Part shown: positions 17,269-26,753 of the stretch, piece after piece
Numbering within the stretch: position 1 is the first letter of the stretch
Layout of the letters: the number at the start of each line of letters is the position of its first letter
Origin: Xenophilus arseniciresistens
GTDB taxonomy: Bacteria; Pseudomonadota; Gammaproteobacteria; Burkholderiales; Burkholderiaceae_C
Direction of reading: 5' to 3'
NCBI RefSeq assembly: GCF_028023875.1
Contig: NZ_JAQIPB010000007.1
Span: 1-64,000 of the forward strand
Length of the DNA: 64,000 bases
Translations under genes and position numbers: made by a program
The notes under the pieces: generated by a model
What the model saw: the letters and a program-made list of their open reading frames with translations, nothing else
Databases searched by the model: none
What the model was told of the DNA's origin: nothing

Positions 17269-18387
17269 CTACAGGCGGATCAGCGCCTTCTCTCCCGTGG
17301 CCATCCTGCCGTAGCTGGCAATGGCCTCCAGCGTCAACGCTTCGGCCAGCGTGAGCTCCTTCGTGTAGTGGCTGGCGAAGGTGGTGGTCAGCTCGTCGGC
17401 CACGCGCTGCTTGAGTTGCTGCACGCGCTCGGGCCCCACCTTCTGCAGGAAGGGAAAGAGCAGCCAGCCGCCCACGCCCCAGCTCATGCCGAAGCCGCGC
17501 GCCAGCTCGATGGGGCCGCGGTCCAGGCTGCCGTAGACGTACACCTGCTTGTGGACGTCGCTGCCGTAGCGGCTGTAGCCCTGGCCGGGGCGGCGCGCGA
17601 TGGCGGCTTCCATCGCCACCAGCAACTGGCCCGCGAGCTTGCCGCCGCCGATGGCGTCGAAGGCCAGCGTGGCACCCGTGGCGGCGATGGCTTCGGTCAG
17701 CTCGGCCTGGAAGTCGGGCGAGCTGCTGTCCACCACATGCGCGGCGCCCTGTTCGCGCAGCAGCGCGGCCTGCGCGCTCTGGCGCACGATGTTGACCAGG
17801 GGCACGCCGTCCTTCAGGCAGATGCGGTTGAGCATCTGGCCGAGGTTCGATGCGCCCACGGTGTGGACCAGCGCCGTGTGGCCTTCGCGGCGCATCGTGT
17901 CCACCATGCCCAGCGCCGTGAGCGGGTTGACGAAGCACGAGGCGCCCTGCGCGGCCGTCGCGCCTTCGGGCAGCGGCAGGCATTGCGCAGCGGGCACGGC
18001 GCGGAACTGTGCGTACATGGCGCCGCCCAGCGCGGCCACGCGGCGGCCCAGCAGGGCCTGCGCGGCCGGCGAGGCGCCGCCGGCGATCACGGTGCCCGCG
18101 CCCTCGTTGCCCACCGGCATCGATTCACCCACGCGCGCGGCCATGGCGGCCATCACGCCCGGCGACAGTGGCGCCGTGATCACCGGGCGCTCGGCCGTGC
18201 CCGAAGCCTGGGCCTGGCGCATGTCGGCGCCGCCGAAGAGCAGACCCAGGTCAGAGGGGTTGAGCGGCGCGGCCTCCATGCGAAGCACCACTTCGTCTTG
18301 TGTGGCGGGCACGGGCTGCGGCACCTCGGCCAGCGAAAGCTCCAGCGTGGCGTCGGGACGGATCAGGGAGCGTAGTTGCAGGGGCAT
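17269..18387 (-). CDS. Zinc-independent medium-chain dehydrogenase (quinone oxidoreductase-like)
   Basis: 372 aa MDR-fold protein: an N-terminal GroES-like domain (EVVLRMEAAPLNPSDL, GNEGAGTVI where zinc enzymes have GHE) and a Rossmann domain (HTVGASNLGQML, FDAIGGG). The catalytic zinc Cys and His are absent, so it is of the NADPH:quinone / enoyl reductase type. Substrate unknown. It is divergent from the TetR gene (165 bases apart) with the TetR-type palindrome in the gap, so it may be part of the same drug or electrophile response. It ends 106 bases before the NAD salvage operon. Confidence 0.85.
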   Translation of the reverse strand: MPLQLRSLIRPDATLELSLAEVPQPVPATQDEVVLRMEAAPLNPSDLGLLFGGADMRQAQASGTAERPVITAPLSPGVMAAMAARVGESMPVGNEGAGTVIAGGASPAAQALLGRRVAALGGAMYAQFRAVPAAQCLPLPEGATAAQGASCFVNPLTALGMVDTMRREGHTALVHTVGASNLGQMLNRICLKDGVPLVNIVRQSAQAALLREQGAAHVVDSSSPDFQAELTEAIAATGATLAFDAIGGGKLAGQLLVAMEAAIARRPGQGYSRYGSDVHKQVYVYGSLDRGPIELARGFGMSWGVGGWLLFPFLQKVGPERVQQLKQRVADELTTTFASHYTKELTLAEALTLEAIASYGRMATGEKALIRL

Positions 18388-18524
18388 GGCGGTTCCAGAA
18401 AAAAGCGGATGGCGGGGCGCGCCAGATCATAGGGAGGCCGCGAACGTACAGCGTCCTGCAAGCGACAGCCTGCGCCGCATCCGGCGGCCCTGGGCCTGGC
18501 ATGGGTTTTCTGTAACCGGACAAA

Positions 18525-18545
18525 ATTGTCCACTTGTGAGACAAT
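18525..18545. promoter_or_regulatory. Candidate TetR operator ATTGTC-N9-GACAAT
   Basis: A perfect 6-bp inverted repeat with 9-base spacer, ending 6 bases before the TetR start codon. It overlaps a second inverted repeat GGACAA-AA-TTGTCC (18518-18531). Placement is typical of an autoregulated repressor and lies in the shared divergent promoter region. Confidence 0.55.
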
Positions 18546-18551
18546 GCAGCC

Positions 18552-19133
18552 ATGTCCGAAGCTTCCCCAGACCGTTCCCTGCGCACCGACGCCCAGCTGC
18601 GCCGGCTGGCGCTGCTCGACGCCGCCGCGGCCGTTTTCTCGGAGCAGGGCGTCAATGCGCCGCTGGAGCTGGTGATCGAGCGCGCGGGCGTGGGGCGGGC
18701 CACGCTGTACCGCAACTTCCCCGACCGGGGAGCGCTGATGCAGGCGCTGATGGGGCGCAACCTCGACCGCATCGAGGAAGAGGCCCAGCGCCTGGCCGAG
18801 CGCGACGACGGCCTGTTCGAACTGCTGGCCTTCATGGCCCAGCGCATCGCCGATTCAGCGCCCATCACCGATTACTGGCGCGCCATCGACCGCGAGCACC
18901 CGCTGGTGCGCGAGGCCCAGGCGCGCCTGGGCCGCATGGTGCGGCCGCTGATCCAGCGGGCCGTTTCGGCCGGGCGCTGCCGGGCCGATTTCGTCGAATC
19001 CGATTTCGTGCTGGCCGTGGGCATGGTGGGCGCGCTGCTGCGCGGCCACACGCTGCAGCAGCGCCGCCGCATGGGCCGGCGCGCGCTTGAACTGCTGCTC
19101 GATGGCCTGCGCCTGCGTGAGGCACGGTCATGA
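18552..19133 (+). CDS. TetR family transcriptional regulator
   Basis: 193 aa. The N-terminal HTH is ELVIERAGVGRATLYRNFPDRGALMQAL (about residues 38-65), the classic TetR signature. The C-terminal ligand domain is helical and, as usual, unassignable. Its stop overlaps the start of the MFS gene (ATGA), so it is the first gene of the efflux operon and probably represses it by binding the palindrome just upstream. The inducer is likely one of the exported compounds (inference). Confidence 0.92.
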   Translation: MSEASPDRSLRTDAQLRRLALLDAAAAVFSEQGVNAPLELVIERAGVGRATLYRNFPDRGALMQALMGRNLDRIEEEAQRLAERDDGLFELLAFMAQRIADSAPITDYWRAIDREHPLVREAQARLGRMVRPLIQRAVSAGRCRADFVESDFVLAVGMVGALLRGHTLQQRRRMGRRALELLLDGLRLREARS

Positions 19134-20839
19134 GCATTACGGCTGCCAGCCCGCGCGTGCTCGCGCCCCTGCCTGACTGGGAGCCGCACGAAAAGCCCTT
19201 CCTGCCCGGCTCGCCGGCCGCGCTCTCGCATGCCTGGCCCGTGCGCATCGCCTATGCGCTGGTGGCCATCCTGGTCGGGCTCACGGGCGGGCTCGGCTCC
19301 TCGCTGATCACGGCCAACCTGCCCGTGATCCAGGGCCAGCTCGGGCTCACGCCGGCCGAGGGCGCGTGGCTGCCGGCCGCCTACGTGATGGTCAACGTCA
19401 CGGCCAACCTGCTGGTCTTCAAGTTCAGGCAGCAGTTCGGCATGCGCCTGTTTGCCGAGCTGGCGCTGGGCCTCTACGCGGCGCTGGCGCTGCTGCACCT
19501 GGTGGTCGATGGCTATGCCATGGCCATCGCCGTGCGCGCGGCCAGCGGCTTCGTGGGCGCGGCGGCCAGCACCTTGGCCGTGCTCTACATGTTGCAGGCG
19601 CTGCCGCGCGTGCGCGTGGGTTCGGCCTTCGTCATCGGCATGGGCCTCACGCAGCTGGCCACGCCGCTGGCCTGGATGATCTCGCCCGCCCTGCTGGACC
19701 AGGCCGACTGGCGCGTGCTCTACGCCTTCGAAGGCGGCATGGCGCTGTGCGCCTTCGCGGCAGTGGTCTCGCTCAAGCTGCCCGTGGGCATCCGCATCCA
19801 CGTGCTGGAGAAGGCCGACTTCCTGACCTTCGCGCTGGTGGCGCCGGGCGTGGCGCTGCTGGGCGCGGTGCTGGCGCAGGGCCTCAACGGCTGGTGGACC
19901 GACACCCCCTGGCTGGCCTGGGCGCTGGTGGGCGCCATCGTGCTGCTCGCACTGGGGGCCATGCACGAATACCGGCGCGAGAGGCCGTTGCTGCAGATCC
20001 GCTGGCTGCTCAACGGCAGCACGCTGGCCTTCGTCTTCGGCGCGTTGATGATGCGCTTTCTGCTGGCCGAGCAGAGCTACGGCGCCGTGGGCCTGCTGCG
20101 CACGCTGGGCATGGGCCCCGACCAGCTGCAGCCGCTGTTCGGCGTGATGCTGCTGGGCATGCTCTGCGGCATGGCCGTGAGCGCCTTCACCTTCGGGCCC
20201 AAGGCCGTGCCGCTGCAACTGCTGGCGTCGGTGGTGCTCATCGCCATCGTGGGCTTCATGGACCACCACTCCACCAGCCTGAGCCGCCCGCACGACTTCT
20301 ACGCCAGCCAGTTCCTGCTGTCCTTCGCGGCGGCCATGTTCCTCGGCCCGCTGATGCTCTCGGGCGTGATGCAGGCGCTGCAGCACGGGGCCGATCACAT
20401 GGTCAGCTTCATCGTGCTTTTTTCCGTCACGCAGGCGCTGGGCGGGCTGGCCGGCCCGTCGGTGCTGGGCACGCTGCAGGCGCAGCGGACCACGGTGCAT
20501 GCGCAGGCCATCGCCGCCCACCTGGATCCGACCGATGCCGCGGTGGCGCAGCGCCTGGCGTTGCAGCAGCGGGTGTATGGCGCGCAGCTGGCCGACCCGG
20601 TGCAGCGCGCCGCGCAGGGCCAGGCCCAGCTGGGCCAGGTCGTGCGGCGCGAGGCGGCGGTGCGCGCCTTCAACGACGTGTTCACCTTGCTGGGCGGCCT
20701 GGCCATCGCCTACCTGGCCTGGATGCTGTGGCGCGCCGCGCGCATGCGGCGCGCCGCACGGCGGCAGGCCGCGGCCGCTCCTCCTTCTTCGTCTTCTTCA
20801 TCCGCGGCTGTGCCGCCGCCGGCGCGTGCCGGCACCTGA
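19130..20839 (+). CDS. DHA2-family MFS multidrug exporter (EmrB-like)
   Basis: 569 aa with about 14 membrane helices, as in EmrB/QacA drug:H+ antiporters. Visible: SSLITANLPVIQGQLG in helix 1 (the EmrB-like N-terminal motif), LPAAYVMVNVTANLLVF, and SGFVGAAASTLAVLYML. The N-terminal 35 residues and the C-terminal Ala/Arg/Ser-rich tail are cytoplasmic. It is followed 15 bases later by an HlyD-type adaptor and then an outer membrane channel, giving a full tripartite pump spanning both membranes. Substrate unknown; likely hydrophobic or aromatic toxicants. Confidence 0.93.
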   Translation: MSITAASPRVLAPLPDWEPHEKPFLPGSPAALSHAWPVRIAYALVAILVGLTGGLGSSLITANLPVIQGQLGLTPAEGAWLPAAYVMVNVTANLLVFKFRQQFGMRLFAELALGLYAALALLHLVVDGYAMAIAVRAASGFVGAAASTLAVLYMLQALPRVRVGSAFVIGMGLTQLATPLAWMISPALLDQADWRVLYAFEGGMALCAFAAVVSLKLPVGIRIHVLEKADFLTFALVAPGVALLGAVLAQGLNGWWTDTPWLAWALVGAIVLLALGAMHEYRRERPLLQIRWLLNGSTLAFVFGALMMRFLLAEQSYGAVGLLRTLGMGPDQLQPLFGVMLLGMLCGMAVSAFTFGPKAVPLQLLASVVLIAIVGFMDHHSTSLSRPHDFYASQFLLSFAAAMFLGPLMLSGVMQALQHGADHMVSFIVLFSVTQALGGLAGPSVLGTLQAQRTTVHAQAIAAHLDPTDAAVAQRLALQQRVYGAQLADPVQRAAQGQAQLGQVVRREAAVRAFNDVFTLLGGLAIAYLAWMLWRAARMRRAARRQAAAAPPSSSSSSAAVPPPARAGT

Positions 20840-20854
20840 CTCTGGGCTTTCATC

Positions 20855-22075
20855 ATGAACGACAGCACAACAACAGCAACAACAACAACAACGGCGGCAG
20901 CCACCCCAACCTCTTCCGGCCCGCTGCCCGATGGCGCGAGCGCGCCCGCGGCGCCTTCCGCCGCACCTGCGTCGCCGCCCAAGCTGGTCAAGGCCTCGCG
21001 CCGCACGCTGGTGCTGATGGCCGGCGTGGCGCTGGTGGGTGTGGCGCTGGTGCTCTGGGCCTGGCGTCTCGGGCCCTTCGCGACTTCGGTGGTCCACACC
21101 GACGACGCCTACGTGCGCGGCCAGGTCACGGTGCTGGCGCCGCAGGTCAGCGGCTATGTGGCCGAGGTGGCGGTCAAGGACTTCGCCAACGTCAAGGCCG
21201 GGGACGTGCTGCTGCGCATCGACGACCGCATCTACGCCGGCAAGGTGCAGCAAGCCCAGGCCCAGCTCGAAGCCGCACGCGCCCAACTGGCCAACGCCGA
21301 GCAGGCCCAGGCGCAGAACCGCGCCAACCTGCAGGCGCGCCAGGCCACGCAGGCTGCGGCCCGGGCCGAAGCCACGCGCGCGGCCGCCGATCTGCAGCGG
21401 GTCGAGGAGCTGGTGCAGCGCGGCTCGGTGTCGCAGCGCGAGCGCGACCAGGCCCGCGCCACGGCGCAACTGGCGCAGGCCAACGTGCAGAAGTCGCAGG
21501 CCGACATCGCCATCGGCCATGAACAGATCAAGGCCACGCAGGTCTCGCGTGCGGGGCTGCAGGCGCAGGTCAGCGCGGCCGAAGCCCAGTTGCAGTTGGC
21601 GCAGATCGACCTGGCCAACACCGTGGTGCGGGCGCCGCGCGACGGCCAGGTGGGCGAGGCTTCGGCCCGGCCGGGCCAGTACGTGACGGCCGGCTCGCAG
21701 CTGTTCTTCCTCGTGCCCGATCAACTGTGGGTGGTGGCCAACTTCAAGGAAACGCAGATGGCCCATGTGCAGCCCGGCCAGCGCGCGCGCTTCGCGGTGG
21801 ACGCGCTCGAAGGGCAGGTGCTCACGGGCCATGTGGAGCGCATCGCGCCGGCCACGGGCTCGGAGTTCAGCGTGCTGCGCGCCGACAACGCCAGCGGCAA
21901 CTTCACCAAGGTGGTCCAGCGCCTGCCCGTGCGCATCGCCATCGATCCCGGCCAAAGCGCCGCCGCGCGCCTGCGGCCCGGCATGTCGGTGATCGCGCAT
22001 GTGGACACGGCGACCGATGCCGCGCCCACCCCGCATGCCGCGCTGGCCACCGGGGTGGCGGGAGCACGGCCATGA
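20855..22075 (+). CDS. HlyD/EmrA-family membrane fusion protein
   Basis: 406 aa periplasmic adaptor. A Thr-rich, low-complexity cytoplasmic N-tail (residues 5-15, almost all ACA codons) is followed by one transmembrane helix (LVLMAGVALVGVALVLWAW, about 50-68), the biotinyl-lipoyl half VVHTDDAYVRGQVTVLAPQ, a long alpha-hairpin rich in Ala/Gln, and the second lipoyl half IDLANTVVRAPRDGQVGE. It links the MFS pump to the outer membrane channel. The stop overlaps the start of the next gene (ATGA). The ACA tract is a triplet microsatellite that could change length in frame. Confidence 0.94.
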   Translation: MNDSTTTATTTTTAAATPTSSGPLPDGASAPAAPSAAPASPPKLVKASRRTLVLMAGVALVGVALVLWAWRLGPFATSVVHTDDAYVRGQVTVLAPQVSGYVAEVAVKDFANVKAGDVLLRIDDRIYAGKVQQAQAQLEAARAQLANAEQAQAQNRANLQARQATQAAARAEATRAAADLQRVEELVQRGSVSQRERDQARATAQLAQANVQKSQADIAIGHEQIKATQVSRAGLQAQVSAAEAQLQLAQIDLANTVVRAPRDGQVGEASARPGQYVTAGSQLFFLVPDQLWVVANFKETQMAHVQPGQRARFAVDALEGQVLTGHVERIAPATGSEFSVLRADNASGNFTKVVQRLPVRIAIDPGQSAAARLRPGMSVIAHVDTATDAAPTPHAALATGVAGARP

Positions 22076-23487
22076 GGAGCCGCCGCGCACCGTTGTTCTT
22101 CGCCCCTGCGGCAGCCATGCTCGCGGCGACGCTGCTGGCCGGCTGCATGCCGGCCCAGCGCGCCGCACCGCCGGAGGCCGCCTTTGCCGCGCCCAGCCAG
22201 TGGCTGGCCCAGCCCGTGGATGCGCAGCACGGCGATGCGCTGCAGCCCCGGTGGTGGCAGCGCTTTGGCGATGCTGAACTGAACCAGGCCGTGGAGGCGG
22301 CGCTGGCACACAACAGCCAGATCGGCATGGCGGCGGCCCGCGTGGCGGCGGCGCAGGCACAGCTGGACCTGGCTTCGGCCGCCAGCGCGCCGGCCCTGTC
22401 GGCCGCGGTGGCCGGCAAGGGCGAACACACGCTCACGGCCGCGGGCATCACGACTTCGCGCGTGGCCCAGCCGCAACTGCAACTGAGCTGGGAGCCGGAC
22501 CTGTGGGGGCGGCTGCGCGCCCAGACGCAGGCCGCGCAGGCCCAGGTGGCGGCCACGCAGGCCGAGCGCGACGGCGTGGCGCTGGCCGTGGCCGCGCAGA
22601 CCACGCAGGCCTACATCGGCCTGCTGGCGCTCGATGCGCAACTGGTGCAAACGCGCGCCACCGCCGATTCGCGCGTGCAGGCCCTGCGCCTGGCGCAGGA
22701 CAAGGCGCGCCTGGGCTATGCCTCGCAACTGCAACTGACGCAGGCCGAGGCCGAGTACGAAAGCGTGCAGCAGGCCCTGCCGCAACTGGAGCTGGCCGTG
22801 GCCCGCCAGCACAACGCGCTGCGCATCCTGACCGGCGAGCTGCCCAGCCTGCCGGCGCCCGATGCGGTGGCGCAGGGCGCGGCCCGCTTCGCGGCGCTGC
22901 AACTGCCCGCCGTGCCGGCCACCCTGCCTTCGCAGCTGCTGCGGCGCCGGCCCGACCTGGCCCAGGCCGAACAACTGCTGGCCGCCAGCGACGCCAGCCT
23001 GGCGGCGCGGCGCGCGGCCTTCATGCCGCAGGTCTCGCTGTCGGCCGGGCTCGGTGGCCTGTATGCCAACGCGCTGGGCTACGACCCGATCAAGGTCTGG
23101 AGCCTGGGCGGCAGCGTGCTCGCGCCGCTGTTCGACGGCGGCCGGCTGCAGGCCCAGTACGGCGCGGCCGCGGCGCAGCGCGACCAGGCCGCCTTTGCCT
23201 ACCGCGGCGCGGCGCTGGCCGCCTTCGGCGAGGTGGAAAACGCGCTGCTGGGCGTGGACCGCCTGGCCCTGCAGGTGCAGCATGCGCAGCAGCGCCGCGC
23301 CATCCTCGCGCGATCGGTGGAGCATGCGCGCGACCGCTACGAAGCCGGCTACTCGCCCTACCTCGAGCAGCTCGACGCGCAGCGCAGCCTCTACCAGACC
23401 GAGATCGAGCTGATCCGCCTGCGCGAGACGCAGCTGGACAATTTGCTGGCGCTGTACAAGGCACTGGGCGGCGGCTGGAGGGCTTGA
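22072..23487 (+). CDS. NodT-family outer membrane efflux lipoprotein
   Basis: 471 aa. Lipoprotein signal peptide with lipobox LLAGC (Cys about residue 25), then two OEP repeats typical of TolC/OprM-type trimers: WWQRFGDAELNQAVEAAL near the N-terminus, ELSWEPDLWGR-like text (LQLSWEPDLWGRLRAQ) and LLRRRPDLAQAEQLLAAS in the second half. It forms the outer membrane exit duct of the pump encoded by the two preceding genes. The start at 22072 is set by the ATGA overlap and the signal peptide. Confidence 0.94.
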   Translation: MRSRRAPLFFAPAAAMLAATLLAGCMPAQRAAPPEAAFAAPSQWLAQPVDAQHGDALQPRWWQRFGDAELNQAVEAALAHNSQIGMAAARVAAAQAQLDLASAASAPALSAAVAGKGEHTLTAAGITTSRVAQPQLQLSWEPDLWGRLRAQTQAAQAQVAATQAERDGVALAVAAQTTQAYIGLLALDAQLVQTRATADSRVQALRLAQDKARLGYASQLQLTQAEAEYESVQQALPQLELAVARQHNALRILTGELPSLPAPDAVAQGAARFAALQLPAVPATLPSQLLRRRPDLAQAEQLLAASDASLAARRAAFMPQVSLSAGLGGLYANALGYDPIKVWSLGGSVLAPLFDGGRLQAQYGAAAAQRDQAAFAYRGAALAAFGEVENALLGVDRLALQVQHAQQRRAILARSVEHARDRYEAGYSPYLEQLDAQRSLYQTEIELIRLRETQLDNLLALYKALGGGWRA

Positions 23488-23556
23488 GGCCGCGCCCCGC
23501 GGGAGCTGCAGCGCCATGAAACAATGCGTCGCTTTCGCTGCTGCCCCCTGTAGACC

Positions 23557-24336
23557 ATGCCCACGCCTGCCGAGCCGATCCGTCTGAACAAACGCATGGC
23601 CGAGCTGGGCCTGTGTTCGCGCCGCGAGGCCGACTTCTGGATCGAGCAGGGCTGGGTCAAGGTCAACGGCCAGGTGGCGGCCATGGGCGTGAAGGTCACG
23701 CCGGCCGACCGCGTGGAAGTGGACAGGCAGGCGCAGGGCCACCAGGCGCAGCAGGTCACCATCCTGCTGCACAAGCCCGTGGGCTACGTCAGCGGCCAGG
23801 CCGAGGACGGCCACGCGCCCGCCGTGTCGCTGATCAACCCGCGCACCCACTGGCGCGAAGACCCCAGCCACCAGCGTTTTTCACCCCCGCAACTGCGCGG
23901 CCTGGCGCCGGCCGGCCGGCTCGACATCGACTCCGTGGGCCTGCTGGTGCTCACGCAGGACGGCCGCGTGGCGCGCCAGCTGATCGGCGAGGACTCGGGC
24001 GTCGAAAAGGAATACCTGGTGCGCGTGAGCTGCATCCACGAAGGCGCCGAACGCACGGCCGACGTGCAGGCCGTGTTCCCGCGCGAGCAGCTGGCGCGGC
24101 TGCGCCACGGGCTCTCGCTGGACGGCCAGCGCCTGAAGCCCGCACGCGTGGACTGGCAGAACCCCGAGCAGCTGCGCTTCGTGCTCACCGAAGGCAAGAA
24201 GCGGCAGATCCGCCGCATGTGCGAGCAGGTGGGCCTGAAGGTGGTGGGCCTCAAGCGCATCCGCATCGGGCGCGTGATGCTGGGCAACCTGCCGCAGGGC
24301 CAGTGGCGCTACCTGGGGCCGCAGGAGCGCTTCTGA
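23557..24336 (+). CDS. 23S/16S rRNA pseudouridine synthase, RsuA/RluB/RluF group
   Basis: 259 aa. An N-terminal S4 RNA-binding domain ([19 protein letters not shown], about 9-60) precedes the catalytic domain with [17 protein letters not shown], where the Asp after GRL is the nucleophile, and the C-terminal [20 protein letters not shown]. Length and the [16 protein letters not shown] segment ([15 protein letters not shown]) fit RluF best, but RluB/RluE-type activity cannot be excluded. Single gene, convergent with aquaporin; the 22-base gap holds a near-perfect GC-rich inverted repeat that may end both transcripts. Confidence 0.9.
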   Translation: MPTPAEPIRLNKRMAELGLCSRREADFWIEQGWVKVNGQVAAMGVKVTPADRVEVDRQAQGHQAQQVTILLHKPVGYVSGQAEDGHAPAVSLINPRTHWREDPSHQRFSPPQLRGLAPAGRLDIDSVGLLVLTQDGRVARQLIGEDSGVEKEYLVRVSCIHEGAERTADVQAVFPREQLARLRHGLSLDGQRLKPARVDWQNPEQLRFVLTEGKKRQIRRMCEQVGLKVVGLKRIRIGRVMLGNLPQGQWRYLGPQERF

Positions 24337-24358
24337 CGGCCCGCGCGGCCCGTCGTCA

Positions 24359-25063
24359 TCAATCCTCGCCGCCTGCCAGCAGCGCCTTGTAGATCAGCGC
24401 GCCGATGGCCGCGCCCACGATGGGCATGAGCCAGAAGAACCACAGCTGTTCGATGGCGATCGCCGGCCCGAACACGGCCACGCCGGTGCTGCGCGCCGGG
24501 TTGACCGAAGTGTTGGTCACAGGGATGGAGATCAGGTGGATCAAGGTCAGCGCCAGGCCGATGGCCAGGCCGCCGAAGCCGGCCGCCGCACGCCTGGCCG
24601 TCGCGCCCAGGATCACCAGCAGGAACACCGCGGTGAGCACCACCTCGGTCCAGATCGCGGCCGTCATGCCAAAGCCGCCCGGCGAATGGGCGCCGAAGCC
24701 ATTGGTGGCAAAGCCGCCCACTTCCGCGCCGGGCTTGCCCGTGGCGATCTGGTAGAGCACGAAGCCCGCGAGCAGCGCGCCCACGGTCTGCGCGATCACG
24801 TAGCCCGGCAGCTCGGCCCAGCGGAAGCGCCCGCCCACGGCCAGGCCGACGGAGACGGCGGGGTTGAAGTGCCCGCCCGAGATCGGGCCGAAGGCATAGG
24901 CGCCCGTGAGCACCGTCAGGCCGAAGGCCAGCGACACGCCCAGCAGGCCGATGCCGACGTTGGGAAAGGCGGCGGCCAGCACGGCGCTGCCGCATCCGCC
25001 GAAGGTGAGCCAGAAGGTGCCGATGAGTTCGGCCGACCACTTCTGAAGGTTGCTGGGTTGCAT
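24359..25063 (-). CDS. aqpZ: Aquaporin Z
   Basis: 234 aa, the length of AqpZ. Both pore motifs are intact: [11 protein letters not shown] and [11 protein letters not shown] (the Arg of the selectivity filter follows the second NPA). Six helices. The N-terminus [18 protein letters not shown] and the ending [16 protein letters not shown] match AqpZ rather than GlpF. It conducts water across the inner membrane. The start at 25063 is preceded by AGGAGAAG at good distance; the longer in-frame reading has no family match. Confidence 0.95.
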   Translation of the reverse strand: MQPSNLQKWSAELIGTFWLTFGGCGSAVLAAAFPNVGIGLLGVSLAFGLTVLTGAYAFGPISGGHFNPAVSVGLAVGGRFRWAELPGYVIAQTVGALLAGFVLYQIATGKPGAEVGGFATNGFGAHSPGGFGMTAAIWTEVVLTAVFLLVILGATARRAAAGFGGLAIGLALTLIHLISIPVTNTSVNPARSTGVAVFGPAIAIEQLWFFWLMPIVGAAIGALIYKALLAGGED

Positions 25064-25248
25064 GCGATCTTCTCCTCGTTGCGTTGGGAATGGACGCGCG
25101 GCCGGCGCCCGAGGGCGGGCAGCGCGCGGCGGAATGTAGGTGCGCAGCGTGTGGCCCCAGGCCTTAACCGGCTGCAACAGGCGCGCTCTGCGCGGCTTTG
25201 TTCACATTTGTCTGCGCTCTGGCCCGCGCGGCGCGCGGCCCGGCCGGC

Positions 25249-25926
25249 TCAAGGCGTGCTGGCCGTGAACACCAGCTGCCCGCTGTATTGCCCGGCCACC
25301 ACCGGCACGGTGTTGGCGAAGCTGAAGGTCCATTGGGCGCTGCGCAGCGTCACCAGGCTGTTCACGGCGCCGCTGCCGCCGCCGGCCACGTTCACGGCCG
25401 CGCCGCTGCCGCTGTTGGGAATGGGTGGCGCGGGCAGTTGGGCGTCGCTGCTGCTCACCACGATCTGCGACATGGGAATGCTGTTGCTGCCGCTGGTCAG
25501 CGGCGTGCCCACGGTGGCGCGCAGGTTCACCTGGCCGCCATTGCTGCGCACTTCGACCGGCAGCACGTTGCCGCTTGCGGCCACCGAAAAGCCCGGCGCC
25601 GCGCCGCTCCAGTTCACGGCCCGGTTGCTGCCGTTGACCGGCGCGGTGGGCACGGCGGGGATCGAGGGCGTGAGCGCGAAGCTGACCTGGCTGATCGTGC
25701 CGCCCGGCGTGGGCCAGGCGCCGTCGCCGATGCGAAAGAAGATGAAGCGGTCGATGTGGATCGCGAAGTCGAGGTTGACCGAGGCGGTGCGGGGCAGGGC
25801 GCCCGCGCCCGAGGATGCACTGGCCGCCAGCGCGGCGGGCGCAGCCAGCAGGCATGCCACGCACGCGGCCCATGCCCGTGCCGGGGCGCGGGCTGGAACG
25901 CGGGGCGAGGCATGGGGCTGGCGCAT
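25249..25926 (-). CDS. Fimbrial-subunit-like secreted protein (pilin 4 of the cluster)
   Basis: 225 aa with a signal peptide ending near APAALAA. The mature protein is rich in Ser/Gly/Val/Asn and predicted all-beta. It shares FIFFRIGDG near the N-terminus, APVNGSNRAVNWSG in the middle and a C-terminal strand GQYSGQLVFTAS with the proteins at 27253 and 27964, so the three are paralogues. The closing strand resembles that of chaperone-dependent pilins. No Cys in the mature part. It is the last gene of the cluster and overlaps the chaperone stop by one base (TGATG). Role as a pilus or surface-fibre subunit is inferred from the chaperone and barrel partners. Confidence 0.7.
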   Translation of the reverse strand: MRQPHASPRVPARAPARAWAACVACLLAAPAALAASASSGAGALPRTASVNLDFAIHIDRFIFFRIGDGAWPTPGGTISQVSFALTPSIPAVPTAPVNGSNRAVNWSGAAPGFSVAASGNVLPVEVRSNGGQVNLRATVGTPLTSGSNSIPMSQIVVSSSDAQLPAPPIPNSGSGAAVNVAGGGSGAVNSLVTLRSAQWTFSFANTVPVVAGQYSGQLVFTASTP

Positions 25927-26753
25927 CAGCGCAACTCCGTGTTGATCCTGAAGCTGCCCTGGTCCCAGTCGAGCAGGCCCTGGACCTTGACGGGGTAGCT
26001 CGGCTGCGGCGGCGGCGCCTGTTCGTCCTCGGCGCGCGGCACCAGCGCCAGCGTGCGCGTCTGGCCCGGCAGGATGGGCGTGCCTTCCACCACGAGGTTG
26101 AAGGCCTGGCCCTGGGCGTCGGTGGCCTCCAGCGCGCCTTCGAGCCGGCCATGCGCATCGCCTTCATTGCTCACGCGCACGCGCGGCGCGGGCTTGCCGC
26201 CGCTGCGCTGCATGCTCACCTCGTGCAGGGTCAGCCGGGGCTGCGCGCCGTTGAGCATCACATACACGGCCACGGCGATGCGGCCGCTCACGGGCAGGCT
26301 CAGGCTGGCGCCGCCGCTCTGGATGACCGTCTGCTGCGCGGGCTCCACGCCTTCCAGCGCGATCATGAAGCGGCATTCGCCGCGCGCCGCATCGGCGGGC
26401 GCATCGATCTGGAAGCGCAGCTTGCGGCTGCCGCGCGCCGGTACGCGCACGGTGCGCCGCTCCAGCGTGACCCAGGGGCGGCAACTGCCCGGCAGCAGCT
26501 CGTCGTGGTAGCTGATCTGCCCGTCGTCGCTGTAGCGCCAGTCCAGCGTGCGCACCGCGATCTCGGTGGCGTCGGCCCCCAGGTTGTGCAGCTCCAATGA
26601 CTGGCCCACGCGGTCGGCGCTGCGGGCCGTCAGCTCGAAGCGCGAAGGCGACACCGCGATCTCGAAGGGCGCGCCCAGCGCCGCGGCGCTGCACAGGGCC
26701 AGCGCTGGCGGCAACAGCAGCGCGCGGTGGGCAAGACGGCGCAGGGCATTCAT
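25926..26753 (-). CDS. PapD-like periplasmic pilus chaperone
   Basis: 275 aa. After a signal peptide (cleavage near ALG), domain 1 starts FEIAVSPSRFELTARSADR and continues with LELHNLGADATEIAVRTLDW and VRVPARGSRKLRFQI, the strand-G1 region of pilus chaperones; domain 2 has LPVSGRIAVAVYV and a C-terminal beta-sandwich. In classical systems two basic residues (Arg8/Lys112 in PapD) anchor the subunit C-terminus; SRKLRF is the likely counterpart. Start overlaps the stop of the preceding small protein (ATGA). It holds the subunits in the periplasm before assembly. The fold family is clear; it looks closer to archaic or CS1-like chaperones than to PapD itself. Confidence 0.8.
   Translation of the reverse strand: MNALRRLAHRALLLPPALALCSAAALGAPFEIAVSPSRFELTARSADRVGQSLELHNLGADATEIAVRTLDWRYSDDGQISYHDELLPGSCRPWVTLERRTVRVPARGSRKLRFQIDAPADAARGECRFMIALEGVEPAQQTVIQSGGASLSLPVSGRIAVAVYVMLNGAQPRLTLHEVSMQRSGGKPAPRVRVSNEGDAHGRLEGALEATDAQGQAFNLVVEGTPILPGQTRTLALVPRAEDEQAPPPQPSYPVKVQGLLDWDQGSFRINTELR

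Noticed and set aside
24336-24358. Inverted repeat between the pseudouridine synthase and aquaporin genes as a strong terminator
   Set aside because: The repeat has one mismatch and no T tract on either side, so I mention it but do not list it as a terminator.
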